Of a stretch of 5,443 nucleotides of DNA, positions 1-5,373 are shown piece by piece. Source of the stretch: Pseudomonadota bacterium (GTDB lineage Bacteria > Pseudomonadota > Alphaproteobacteria > Acetobacterales > Acetobacteraceae); contig JAKCCP010000235.1 in NCBI GenBank assembly GCA_021841985.1, positions 1 through 5,443 of the forward strand, read 5' to 3'. A program made the position numbers and the translations under genes. The notes under the pieces were generated by a model. The model was not told the origin of the DNA. It saw nothing but the letters and a program-made list of their open reading frames with translations, and ran no database searches. Numbering within the stretch: the first letter of the stretch is position 1; the number at the start of each line of letters is the position of its first letter.

Positions 1-68
1 CAGCCAGCGGCGGCTGCCAGCACGAGAGCCAGGGCGGAAGCGGTGACGAAGCGGGTCAAAAGGTCCAT
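1..68 (-). CDS. N-terminus of an exported protein (partial, runs off the left edge)
   Basis: Only the first 22 codons are present. Read on the minus strand from the ATG at 68-66 they give MDLLTRFVTASALALVLAAA followed by Ala-Gly, then a codon beginning TG (Cys or Trp). This is a textbook Sec signal peptide: a short n-region with one Arg, a hydrophobic Ala/Leu/Val core and small residues near the likely cleavage site. The product is therefore probably exported to the periplasm or envelope. If the next residue is Cys, a lipoprotein is possible, but the residues before it do not match a good lipobox. An in-frame ATG at 83-81 would add MDPQG, and both starts have a purine-rich run directly against the ATG, so the choice is uncertain. 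The mature protein lies outside the window and its function cannot be told. It is divergent from the tusA gene. Confidence 0.6.
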   Translation of the reverse strand, partial: MDLLTRFVTASALALVLAAAAG

Positions 69-106
69 CCCCTGCGGGTCCATCCCTTGCGGTCGTATCC
101 CGCCGC

Positions 107-135
107 TAGATAGGCTTTTTGCCCGCCCCTGTCAT
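107..135 (-). promoter_or_regulatory. Possible sigma-70-type promoter for the left-edge minus-strand gene
   Basis: On the minus strand, ATGACA (135-130) matches the -35 consensus TTGACA at five of six bases. It is followed by a 17-base spacer and TATCTA (112-107), a weak -10 element; shifting by one base gives CTATCT, nearer to the CTATAT form reported for alphaproteobacteria. Transcription would begin near base 100, leaving a short leader before the ATG at 68 or 83. The spacing and position fit, but the -10 match is poor, so this is only a candidate. Confidence 0.3.
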
Positions 136-274
136 CTCCGCCGGCGATCTCGCGCGGGCAGCGCGGCGCATGCCAGATTTGCGCGCCTGCCTTGCCGCCG
201 GCCCGATTTCGCCGCAGACTCGCCTCCTTCGGGAGCAACGCGCTGATCCCAAAAACGTCCCAAAGGAAGCCTCG

Positions 275-544
275 GTGAGCGACACGGTTCTCGACGTCAA
301 GGGATTGCGCTGCCCGCTGCCGGTGTTGCGGGCCAATCGGGTGCTGCGCGGGCTTCCCCCCGGCACCCAGCTTCGCGTGCTCGCCACCGACCGCGCCTCG
401 GTCGCCGATTTCCAGGCGTTTTGCCGCGAAACCGGCCATGCCCTGGTCGCGTTCAGCGAGGAGGCGGGGGTGTTCCGCTTCCTGATCCGCCGCCGCGCGA
501 ACGAGCCCGAAGAGAAACCCGAGGGACCGGAAACACCGCGATGA
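275..544 (+). CDS. tusA: TusA-family sulfurtransferase (sulfur carrier protein)
   Basis: This 89-residue protein belongs to the small TusA/SirA/YeeD family of cytoplasmic persulfide carriers. E. coli TusA (81 residues) passes sulfur from IscS toward 2-thiouridine formation in tRNA, and relatives also serve molybdenum cofactor and sulfur oxidation pathways. The family signature is visible: LDVKGLRCPLPVL holds the CPxP motif with the persulfide Cys at residue 13, and FCRETGH at residues 49-55 is the second conserved block. Residues 72-89 form a charged, proline-rich tail beyond the fold. The GTG start was chosen because AAAGGA (262-267) lies seven bases upstream and it puts the CPxP motif at the usual distance from the N-terminus. 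An in-frame ATG at 170 and TTG at 119 exist but lack a good ribosome binding site. The stop overlaps the next gene's start as ATGA, so the two are probably translationally coupled. No TusBCDE partners are in view, so the precise pathway is open. Confidence 0.88.
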   Translation: MSDTVLDVKGLRCPLPVLRANRVLRGLPPGTQLRVLATDRASVADFQAFCRETGHALVAFSEEAGVFRFLIRRRANEPEEKPEGPETPR

Positions 545-1467
545 GCGTCGCCCTGTTCACCCATCTCGCCTGCCTCGACCACGACCCCGGCGGCTGGCAT
601 CCGGAATGCCCGGATCGCCTGCGCGCCGTGCTCCGCGCCCTCGAAGCGCCGGAATTCGCGCCGCTGCTGCGCGAGGACGCGCCGCCCGCGAGCCTGGAGC
701 AACTCACCCGCGTGCATGGGCCGGCCTATGTCGTCTCGATTCTCGAAACCCGCCCGGCGCCCGGCGAAATAGCGCCGCTCGATGCCGACACGGTGATGAG
801 CAGCGGCAGCGCCGAAGCCGCGCGGCACGCCGCCGGCGGCGCCGCGGCGGCGGTGGACGCGGTGATGGAGGGCTGGGCGCGGGCCGCCTTCGTCGCCGTC
901 CGCCCGCCCGGCCACCACGCCGAACCCGGCCGCGCGATGGGGTTCTGCCTCTTCAACAACGCCGCCATCGCGGCGCAACAGGCGCGCGCGCGCTGGGGAG
1001 TGCGGCGGGTCGCGGTGGTCGATTTCGACGTCCATCACGGCAACGGCACCGAAGCCGCCTTCGCCGCCGATCCCGAGCTGTTCTACGCCTCCAGCCACCA
1101 ATATCCGTGCTATCCCGGCACCGGGGCGGCGCGCGGCATCGCCGATCACATCGTCAACATCCCGCTGCCGCCGGGCAGCGACGGCGGCGATTTCCGCGCC
1201 GCGTGGGAGACGACGATTCTGCCCGCGCTCGACGCCTTCGCCCCCGAATTGCTGATCGTCTCGGCCGGGTTCGACGCCCATCACGCCGATCCGCTCGCCG
1301 AATTGCGGCTGACCGAGCGGGATTTCGCCTGGGTCAGCGAACGGCTCGTCGCCTGCGCCGATACCCATGCCGGCGGGCGGATCGTCTCGGTGCTCGAAGG
1401 CGGCTATAACCTCGCCGCCCTTGCCGCCTCCGCCGCCGCCCATGTCCGCGCGCTGATGAAGATCTAA
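541..1467 (+). CDS. Histone deacetylase family protein (zinc-dependent amidohydrolase)
   Basis: A complete 308-residue member of the arginase/deacetylase fold family that includes histone deacetylases, bacterial HDAC-like amidohydrolases and acetylpolyamine amidohydrolases. These cytoplasmic zinc enzymes hydrolyse the acetamide bond of acetyl-lysine or related N-acetyl groups. The whole active site is visible: RPPGHH (His125 and His126, charge-relay pair), DFDVHHGNGT (Asp163 and His165 as zinc ligands, with Asp161 supporting), SAGFDAHHADP (Asp245, third zinc ligand) and EGGYN (Tyr289, transition-state tyrosine). The DFDVHHGNGT and GFCLFNNAA blocks resemble class II-type bacterial enzymes. The length fits a single-domain enzyme with no extra region. 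The start is the ATG of the ATGA overlap with tusA. The gene ends just before an AT-rich palindrome. Whether the substrate is a protein, a polyamine or a small metabolite cannot be read from the sequence. An acetyltransferase gene follows directly downstream. Confidence 0.93.
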   Translation: MSVALFTHLACLDHDPGGWHPECPDRLRAVLRALEAPEFAPLLREDAPPASLEQLTRVHGPAYVVSILETRPAPGEIAPLDADTVMSSGSAEAARHAAGGAAAAVDAVMEGWARAAFVAVRPPGHHAEPGRAMGFCLFNNAAIAAQQARARWGVRRVAVVDFDVHHGNGTEAAFAADPELFYASSHQYPCYPGTGAARGIADHIVNIPLPPGSDGGDFRAAWETTILPALDAFAPELLIVSAGFDAHHADPLAELRLTERDFAWVSERLVACADTHAGGRIVSVLEGGYNLAALAASAAAHVRALMKI

Positions 1468-1468
1468 G

Positions 1469-1516
1469 CCAGGAAGTTTGTTCTTTTAAAAAAGAACCAA
1501 AAATTTTTTAGTCTGG
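1469..1516. terminator. AT-rich palindrome, terminator-like, possibly a dispersed repeat
   Basis: This AT-rich island stands out sharply from its GC-rich surroundings. Its core is a perfect 8-base inverted repeat, GTTCTTTT (1480-1487) against AAAAGAAC (1490-1497). After the core come CCAAAAA and a run of six T (1504-1509), and the island is framed by CCAG (1469-1472) and CTGG (1513-1516), which also pair. It starts one base after the deacetylase stop, so a bidirectional, rho-independent-like terminator is plausible, although the stem is weak and the T-run is not directly attached to it. The right edge carries the GGAAG (1515-1519) ribosome binding site of the next gene. I recall similar AAGTTT...GTTCTTTT...AAAAGAACC elements between genes in Acetobacteraceae, but could not check. 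Confidence 0.5.
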
Positions 1517-1526
1517 AAGTGACGCC

Positions 1527-2165
1527 ATGGTTGACACCGCGCCCTCGCCGATCACCATCGAGACCGTCAGCGGGGCGGCGCTCGCGCCGTTTCTCGGCGA
1601 TCTCGCGCGCTTGCGCATCACCGTCTTTCGCGCCTTTCCCTATCTCTACGAGGGCGAGGAAGGGTATGAGCGCGGCTATCTCGAAACCTACGCCAAAACG
1701 CCGGGCGCCGCGGTGATTCTGGCGCGCGCCAATGGGCGTGAGGAGGGGCGCGTCATTGGCGCCGCGACCTGTCTTCCGCTCGCCGCCGAGACCGCGAACG
1801 TGCAAGCCCCGTTTCGCGCCCGCGGCCTCGATCCGGCGCGGTTTTTTTACTTCGGCGAATCCGTGCTGCTGGCGGACTATCGCGGACGGGGCATCGGTGT
1901 CGCCTTCTTCGCCGCCCGCGAAGCCCACGCCCGCGCGTCCTCCGCCGCCGACTTCGCGACCTTCTGCGCCGTCCAGCGCGCGCCCGACCATCCCGCGCGG
2001 CCGGCCGATTACCAGCCGCTCGATGCGTTCTGGCGAAAGCGCGGCTTCACCCCGCGTCCCGATCTCGCTTGCACCATGCGCTGGCGCGACCTCGGCGCGG
2101 CCGAGGAAAGCGCGCATCGTCTCGGCTTCTGGATGAAGTCCCTCACCGGCGCGAAGCTGCCATGA
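1527..2165 (+). CDS. GNAT family N-acetyltransferase
   Basis: A complete 212-residue Gcn5-related acetyltransferase, which would move an acetyl group from acetyl-CoA to an amine in the cytoplasm. The acetyl-CoA binding motif A is clear at residues 111-135: strand ESVLLADYRG followed by the pyrophosphate loop RGRGIG (119-124) and a helix. FWRKRGF (168-174) is the usual C-terminal block near the acetyl-CoA exit. The N-terminal part, with FPYLYEGEEGYERGYL (37-52), resembles the group of GNATs that pair with nitrilase-type hydrolases. The start is supported by GGAAG (1515-1519), seven bases upstream. The stop overlaps the ATG of the nitrilase gene as ATGA, a strong sign of coupled translation and joint function. 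In some bacteria these two activities are fused in one chain, with the GNAT domain first, as here. The substrate is unknown. Confidence 0.88.
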   Translation: MVDTAPSPITIETVSGAALAPFLGDLARLRITVFRAFPYLYEGEEGYERGYLETYAKTPGAAVILARANGREEGRVIGAATCLPLAAETANVQAPFRARGLDPARFFYFGESVLLADYRGRGIGVAFFAAREAHARASSAADFATFCAVQRAPDHPARPADYQPLDAFWRKRGFTPRPDLACTMRWRDLGAAEESAHRLGFWMKSLTGAKLP

Positions 2166-3046
2166 GCGCGCCCGCCCCCCTCACCCTCGCGCTCGGGCAA
2201 TATCCGATCGAGCGCGTCGCCGGCATCGCCGGTTTTGCCGAAAAGCTCGACCGCCTCGCGACTGAGGCCAAAGCGCGTGGCGCCGATCTCCTGGTGCTCG
2301 GCGAATACGCCGCGGTCGAAATCGCCGGCGGCGATGTCGCCGCCCCCGATGTTGCCGCCGAACTCGCCATCGTCACCGCCGCCGCGCCGGCACTGATCGA
2401 GGCGATGCGCGCGGTTGCGCGGCGCCATCACCTCTGGCTCCTGCCCGGGACGCTGCCCATGACGGAAGCGGGCGTGGTGCGGAACCGGGCGCCGCTGATC
2501 GCCCCCGATGGCCGGGTGGCGTTTCAGGAGAAAAGGGTGATGACCCGGTTCGAGGCCGAGGCATGGCATGTCTCGCCGGGCGCGGCGCCCGCGGTGTTCG
2601 AAACCCCCTGGGGGCTGATCGGCATCGCCATTTGCTATGATATCGAGTTCCCGCCTTTGGTGCGCGCCCAGGTGGAGGCCGGGGCGTGGCTCATCCTCTG
2701 CCCGAGCTGCACCGACACCATGGCCGGGTTCAACCGCGTGCGGCTCAGCGCCCGGGCGCGGGCACTCGAGAACCAATGTTATGTCGCGATCGCGCCGACC
2801 GTCGGCCTCGCGCCGTGGTCGGCGACGCTCGACGTCAATCGCGGCTACGCCGGCGCCTTCGGCCCGGTCGATCGCGGCTTTCCCGAGGATGGTATCCTGG
2901 CGCGCGGCGCGCTCGATGCGCCGGACATGGTCCTCGTCCGCCTCGATCCGGCGCGGCTCGCCGCGGTGCGGGCGGAAGGCGGGGTGCGCAACCATGCCGA
3001 CTGGCCGGCGCCGGTGCCCCCGCCTTCGCGCCGCCGCCCGCTTTGA
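2162..3046 (+). CDS. Carbon-nitrogen hydrolase (nitrilase superfamily)
   Basis: A complete 294-residue nitrilase-superfamily enzyme, which hydrolyses a C-N bond (amide or nitrile) through a thioester on cysteine. The catalytic set is present: Glu48 in LLVLGEYAAVE, Lys124 in FQEKRVMTRFE, Cys159 in GIAICYDIEFP, and a further acidic residue at Glu131 or Glu133. The downstream block NRVRLSARARALENQCYV (191-208) is the usual conserved helix of the fold. Length is normal for a single catalytic domain. The partner GNAT gene overlaps it by four bases, matching the subgroup of nitrilases that can carry an N-terminal RimI-like GNAT domain (class 12, RimI-like group). Members of that group have no firm substrate, and a role in modifying proteins or small molecules has only been proposed. 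The frame is open about 31 codons upstream of the chosen ATG, within the GNAT gene, but the ATGA overlap makes 2162 the natural start. lpxB follows after 19 bases. Confidence 0.92.
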   Translation: MSAPAPLTLALGQYPIERVAGIAGFAEKLDRLATEAKARGADLLVLGEYAAVEIAGGDVAAPDVAAELAIVTAAAPALIEAMRAVARRHHLWLLPGTLPMTEAGVVRNRAPLIAPDGRVAFQEKRVMTRFEAEAWHVSPGAAPAVFETPWGLIGIAICYDIEFPPLVRAQVEAGAWLILCPSCTDTMAGFNRVRLSARARALENQCYVAIAPTVGLAPWSATLDVNRGYAGAFGPVDRGFPEDGILARGALDAPDMVLVRLDPARLAAVRAEGGVRNHADWPAPVPPPSRRRPL

Positions 3047-3065
3047 GCGTCCTGGTCCGCGCGCG

Positions 3066-4211
3066 ATGCCGCTGATCTATCTCCTCGCCGGCGAACATAG
3101 CGGCGATGTCCTCGGGGCGCGGCTGATCGCGGCGCTGCGCGAGATGCGGCCGGATCTCGATTTCGCCGGCATCGGCGGGCCGCGCATGGCGGGGCTGGGG
3201 TTTTCCAGCCTGTTCCCGATGCAGGAACTCGCGGTGATGGGATTGGTCGAGGTCATGCCCCGACTCTGGCGCCTCCGCCGGCGCATGGCCGAAGCCGCCG
3301 CCGATATCGCCGCCCGCCGCCCGGCTGTCGTGGTGACGATCGACAGCCCCGGCTTCGCGCTCCGTCTCCTGCGGCGGATCGCCCCGCTCGGCGTCAAGCG
3401 CGTCCATTACGTCGCGCCGCAGGTCTGGGCCTGGCGCGAGGGCCGGGTGCGCGATTTTCCCGGGCTCTGGGACCGTTTGCTCTGTCTTTTGCCGTTCGAG
3501 CCCGGCTATTTCGCGCAATTCGGCCTGGAGGCGCGCTTCGTCGGCCATCCGGTTCTGGAATCGGGGGCGGCGGGCGGCGAGGACGCGCGGTTCCGGCAGG
3601 CGCACGGGCTGGCCGCTGACGCACCGGTGGTGATCCTGATGCCGGGCAGCCGGCCGAGCGAGGCCGGGCGGCTGTTGCCGGTCTATGGGAAAACGGTTTC
3701 GCTCCTTGCCGCGCGGTTTCCGGCGCTGGTTCCGGTGGTGCCGGCGGCGGGGGCGGTCGCGGCGGCGGTGCGCCGCGCCACCGCCGATTGGCCGCGCCAG
3801 CCGCTGGTGGTGAGCGAGATCGCGGCAAAGCATGACGCCTTCGCCGCCGCCAGCGCCGCCCTCACCAAATCCGGCACCTCGACGCTGGAACTCGCGCTCG
3901 CCGCCGTGCCGATGGCGGTGACCTACCGCGTCAATGCCCTGACCGCGCTGATCGCGCGGCGGCTGATCCGCGTCCCGCATGTCGCGATGGTCAATCTGCT
4001 GGCCGGGCGCGAGGTGGTGCCGGAATTGCTGCAAGAGGATTGCACGCCCGAACGCCTGGCCGCGACCGTCTCCGGCCTGATCACCGAGCCGGAGCGGGCG
4101 GCCGCACAGCGCGACGCCTTTCGCGCCGTGCTCGCGACCCTCCACCCGCAAGCCGGCCTCCCCTCAGAGGCCGCCGCCCGCGCCGTGCTCGAGGTTCTGG
4201 ATCAGGCCTGA
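3066..4211 (+). CDS. lpxB: Lipid-A-disaccharide synthase LpxB
   Basis: A complete 381-residue LpxB (E. coli 382), the peripheral membrane glycosyltransferase of family GT19. It joins UDP-2,3-diacylglucosamine and 2,3-diacylglucosamine-1-phosphate (lipid X) to make the lipid A disaccharide. Motifs run in order: N-terminal AGEHSGD, TIDSPGFALRLL, YVAPQVWAWREGR, LPFEPGYF, FVGHPVLE, LMPGSRPSE, and the donor-binding KSGTSTLELALAAVPMAVTYR, then LLAGREVVPELLQ near the C-terminus. IDSPGF replaces the IDAPDF of E. coli; I believe this is common in this lineage. The ATG at 3066 gives the usual N-terminus; no strong ribosome binding site precedes it, so expression may depend on coupling to the nitrilase gene 19 bases upstream. 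The usual alphaproteobacterial neighbours (lpxD, fabZ, lpxA, lpxI) are not upstream here. The last 48 bases overlap the 3' end of the opposite-strand oxidoreductase gene. Confidence 0.96.
   Translation: MPLIYLLAGEHSGDVLGARLIAALREMRPDLDFAGIGGPRMAGLGFSSLFPMQELAVMGLVEVMPRLWRLRRRMAEAAADIAARRPAVVVTIDSPGFALRLLRRIAPLGVKRVHYVAPQVWAWREGRVRDFPGLWDRLLCLLPFEPGYFAQFGLEARFVGHPVLESGAAGGEDARFRQAHGLAADAPVVILMPGSRPSEAGRLLPVYGKTVSLLAARFPALVPVVPAAGAVAAAVRRATADWPRQPLVVSEIAAKHDAFAAASAALTKSGTSTLELALAAVPMAVTYRVNALTALIARRLIRVPHVAMVNLLAGREVVPELLQEDCTPERLAATVSGLITEPERAAAQRDAFRAVLATLHPQAGLPSEAAARAVLEVLDQA
4154..4173. other. Hairpin inside the lpxB/oxidoreductase 3' overlap
   Basis: A perfect 7-base stem, CGGCCTC (4154-4160) against GAGGCCG (4167-4173), encloses a 6-base loop that contains the minus-strand stop codon of the oxidoreductase gene (4164-4166). 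A 10-base perfect palindrome, TCAGGCCTGA (4202-4211), ends exactly at the lpxB stop. Neither is followed by a T-run on either strand, so they are not standard intrinsic terminators. GC-rich coding DNA often yields such stems by chance. Confidence 0.25.
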
Positions 4212-5156
4212 GGCGAGCGCGATCGCACGCGAAGCGGCCATGCTTTCGGAGACCGCGAGGGCCGCGGCCAGCGCCCGCCGCCCGGCCGCGGCATCGACCA
4301 CCACCTCGGCGCCATCGAGGATCGCGGCGAGGAAGGCGGCGTGTTCGGCCTCCAGCGCGTCATGCTCGCGCCAGCTCGTCTCCTCGATGCGATAGCCCTG
4401 CCCGCCGGGAATCGGAAGCCCCCGCTCGCGCCCGATCAGCATCAGCTTGCGGTCGATGAAATTGACCGACATATAGCCTTTCTGGGCGAAAAGCCGCATC
4501 TTGCGCTCGGTCTTGAGCGAAATCCGGCTCGCGGTGATGGTCGCGACCGCGCCGTTTTCGAACCGCACGCGGGCATTGGCGATGTCCTCATGCGCGCTCG
4601 CGATCGGCGCGCCGACGGCATCGATGCTGGCGATCGGGCTCTGCACCAGGGCGAGCACGAGATCGAGATCATGGATCATCAGATCGAGGATCACCGAAAC
4701 ATCGGTGCCGCGCGGCTTGAACGGCGCGATGCGGGTCGCCTCGATATAGAGCGGGTTTTGCATCCGCGCCGCGACCGCCGCGTATTCGGCGCTATAGCGC
4801 ACCAGATGCCCGACCTGGAGCACGCGCTTGCCGGCGGCGGCAAGGGCGGCGAGCCGGTCGGCCTCTTCGAGGCTGGCGGCGATCGGCTTTTCCACCAGCA
4901 CATGCTTCCCCGCCGAAAGCGCCTCCGCGGCGAGCGCGAAATGCGCCTCCGCCGGCGCGGCGATGACCACGGCGTCGACGGCGGCGAGGAGATCGGCAAG
5001 CGACAGCGCCGGACAGCCTGCCTCACGCGCGACCAGGGCGGCACGCGCCGGGTCGGTATCGGCGACCCCGGCGAGCGCCGCGCGCCTGGCCGCCGCGAGC
5101 TTCAGCGCGTGAAACCGCCCGAAATGCCCGGCCCCGATCACCCCGACTCTCACCAC
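4164..5156 (-). CDS. Gfo/Idh/MocA family oxidoreductase, candidate UDP-GlcNAc 3-dehydrogenase (GnnA-like)
   Basis: A complete 330-residue NAD(P)-dependent sugar oxidoreductase. The N-terminal Rossmann fold opens with VRVGVIGAGHFGRFH (GxGxxG at residues 8-13). HVLVEKPIA (85-93) holds the family Glu-Lys-Pro, and DLMIHDLDLVL (158-168) has the His162-Asp163 pair expected at the active site. The block HEDIANARVRFENG (189-202) followed by TASRISLKTERKMR matches, in my recollection, the oxidoreductases found next to lpxA or lpxB. In Acidithiobacillus ferrooxidans the enzyme GnnA, encoded between lpxA and lpxB, oxidises C3 of UDP-GlcNAc before GnnB aminates it, giving lipid A with amide-linked chains. 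The position beside lpxB supports the same role here, but no GnnB-type aminotransferase is in view. The GTG start at 5156 is preferred because GGAGG (5169-5165) lies eight bases upstream; a TTG at 5201 would add 15 poorly conserved residues. Family assignment is firm; the substrate is inferred. Confidence 0.9.
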   Translation of the reverse strand: MVRVGVIGAGHFGRFHALKLAAARRAALAGVADTDPARAALVAREAGCPALSLADLLAAVDAVVIAAPAEAHFALAAEALSAGKHVLVEKPIAASLEEADRLAALAAAGKRVLQVGHLVRYSAEYAAVAARMQNPLYIEATRIAPFKPRGTDVSVILDLMIHDLDLVLALVQSPIASIDAVGAPIASAHEDIANARVRFENGAVATITASRISLKTERKMRLFAQKGYMSVNFIDRKLMLIGRERGLPIPGGQGYRIEETSWREHDALEAEHAAFLAAILDGAEVVVDAAAGRRALAAALAVSESMAASRAIALASGLIQNLEHGAGGGL

Positions 5157-5173
5157 GCCGCCGCCCTCCGCTG

Positions 5174-5187
5174 ATTGGCCCGCCAAT
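5174..5187. promoter_or_regulatory. 14-base palindrome, operator-like
   Basis: ATTGGC (5174-5179) and GCCAAT (5182-5187) form a perfect inverted repeat around two C bases. It sits immediately upstream of the GGAGG ribosome binding site of the oxidoreductase gene, 17 bases from its GTG start. Such a dyad could bind a dimeric repressor, or fold in the leader RNA next to the ribosome binding site. No regulator family can be named from it, and it may be chance. Confidence 0.3.
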
Positions 5188-5233
5188 GGGTAGCAGCCCA
5201 AACGAAAGGGGGCCAGAGAGGGCGGGTTTCAGG

Positions 5234-5275
5234 CCAGGGGCGCTGCCCCTGGACCCGGCCGGGGGCAGCGCCCCC
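5234..5275. repeat. Paired GC-rich hairpins, mirror copies, REP-like intergenic element
   Basis: Two stems lie side by side. The first is CCAGGGGC (5234-5241) with GCCCCTGG (5245-5252) around the loop GCT. The second is GGGGGC (5261-5266) with GCCCCC (5270-5275) around AGC. The 13-base cores GGGGCGCTGCCCC (5237-5249) and GGGGCAGCGCCCC (5262-5274) are exact reverse complements of each other, so the whole can also fold as one long hairpin. A 10-base palindrome, CCCGGCCGGG (5254-5263), lies between the two cores. This organisation is typical of REP/BIME-type dispersed palindromes. I recall very similar GGGGCGCTGCCCC...GGGGCAGCGCCCC units between genes of Rhodospirillales, but could not search. 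There is no T-run, so it is not a standard terminator. Confidence 0.6.
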
Positions 5276-5373
5276 AGACCCGCATCTCCGAGAGACTCTT
5301 TGCCGGGTTGCAATCCCCCTTGCGGCTCGCCATTCTCCGCCGCCATTCGCGAGAGGGGAGTCCGCCGTCCACC

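Larger units (their letters stand above)
5157..5373. other. Divergent intergenic region between the oxidoreductase gene and secD
   Basis: This 217-base region should hold promoters for both divergent genes. Besides the palindrome and hairpins listed separately, I found no convincing -35/-10 pair. The best plus-strand candidate, TTGCAA (5308-5313), a 17-base spacer and CATTCT (5331-5336), matches only loosely. Purine-rich GAGAGGGGAG (5351-5360) may serve secD, although it ends 13 bases before the ATG, farther than usual. No small gene is evident. Confidence 0.4.

Noticed and set aside
192..220. Possible tusA promoter TTGCCG, 17-base spacer, CAGACT
   Set aside because: The -10 element matches the consensus at only three of six bases, so it is not better than background.
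224..235. Small UUCG hairpin (CTCC-TTCG-GGAG) in the tusA leader
   Set aside because: Only four base pairs, no T-run and no link to a known leader element; chance is likely in this composition.
119..274. N-terminal extension of tusA from TTG at 119 or ATG at 170
   Set aside because: TusA proteins begin shortly before the CPxP motif, neither alternative has a ribosome binding site, and the GTG at 275 has AAAGGA at good spacing.
106..1443. A 445-codon open frame on the minus strand, antisense to tusA and the deacetylase gene
   Set aside because: Its translation is low-complexity Gly/Arg/Ala sequence with no recognisable motif, while the opposite strand encodes proteins with complete catalytic motifs. 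Long antisense frames are expected in DNA this GC-rich.
2009..2995. A 328-codon minus-strand open frame across the nitrilase gene
   Set aside because: It is rich in Arg, His and Gly with no domain pattern and lies fully antisense to a well-supported nitrilase.
2835..4151. A 438-codon minus-strand open frame across lpxB
   Set aside because: The plus strand encodes full-length LpxB with every family motif; this frame is a GC-rich shadow.
4341..5174. A 277-codon plus-strand open frame opposite the oxidoreductase gene
   Set aside because: It shows no recognisable fold or motif, whereas the minus strand carries a full Gfo/Idh/MocA enzyme with its own ribosome binding site.
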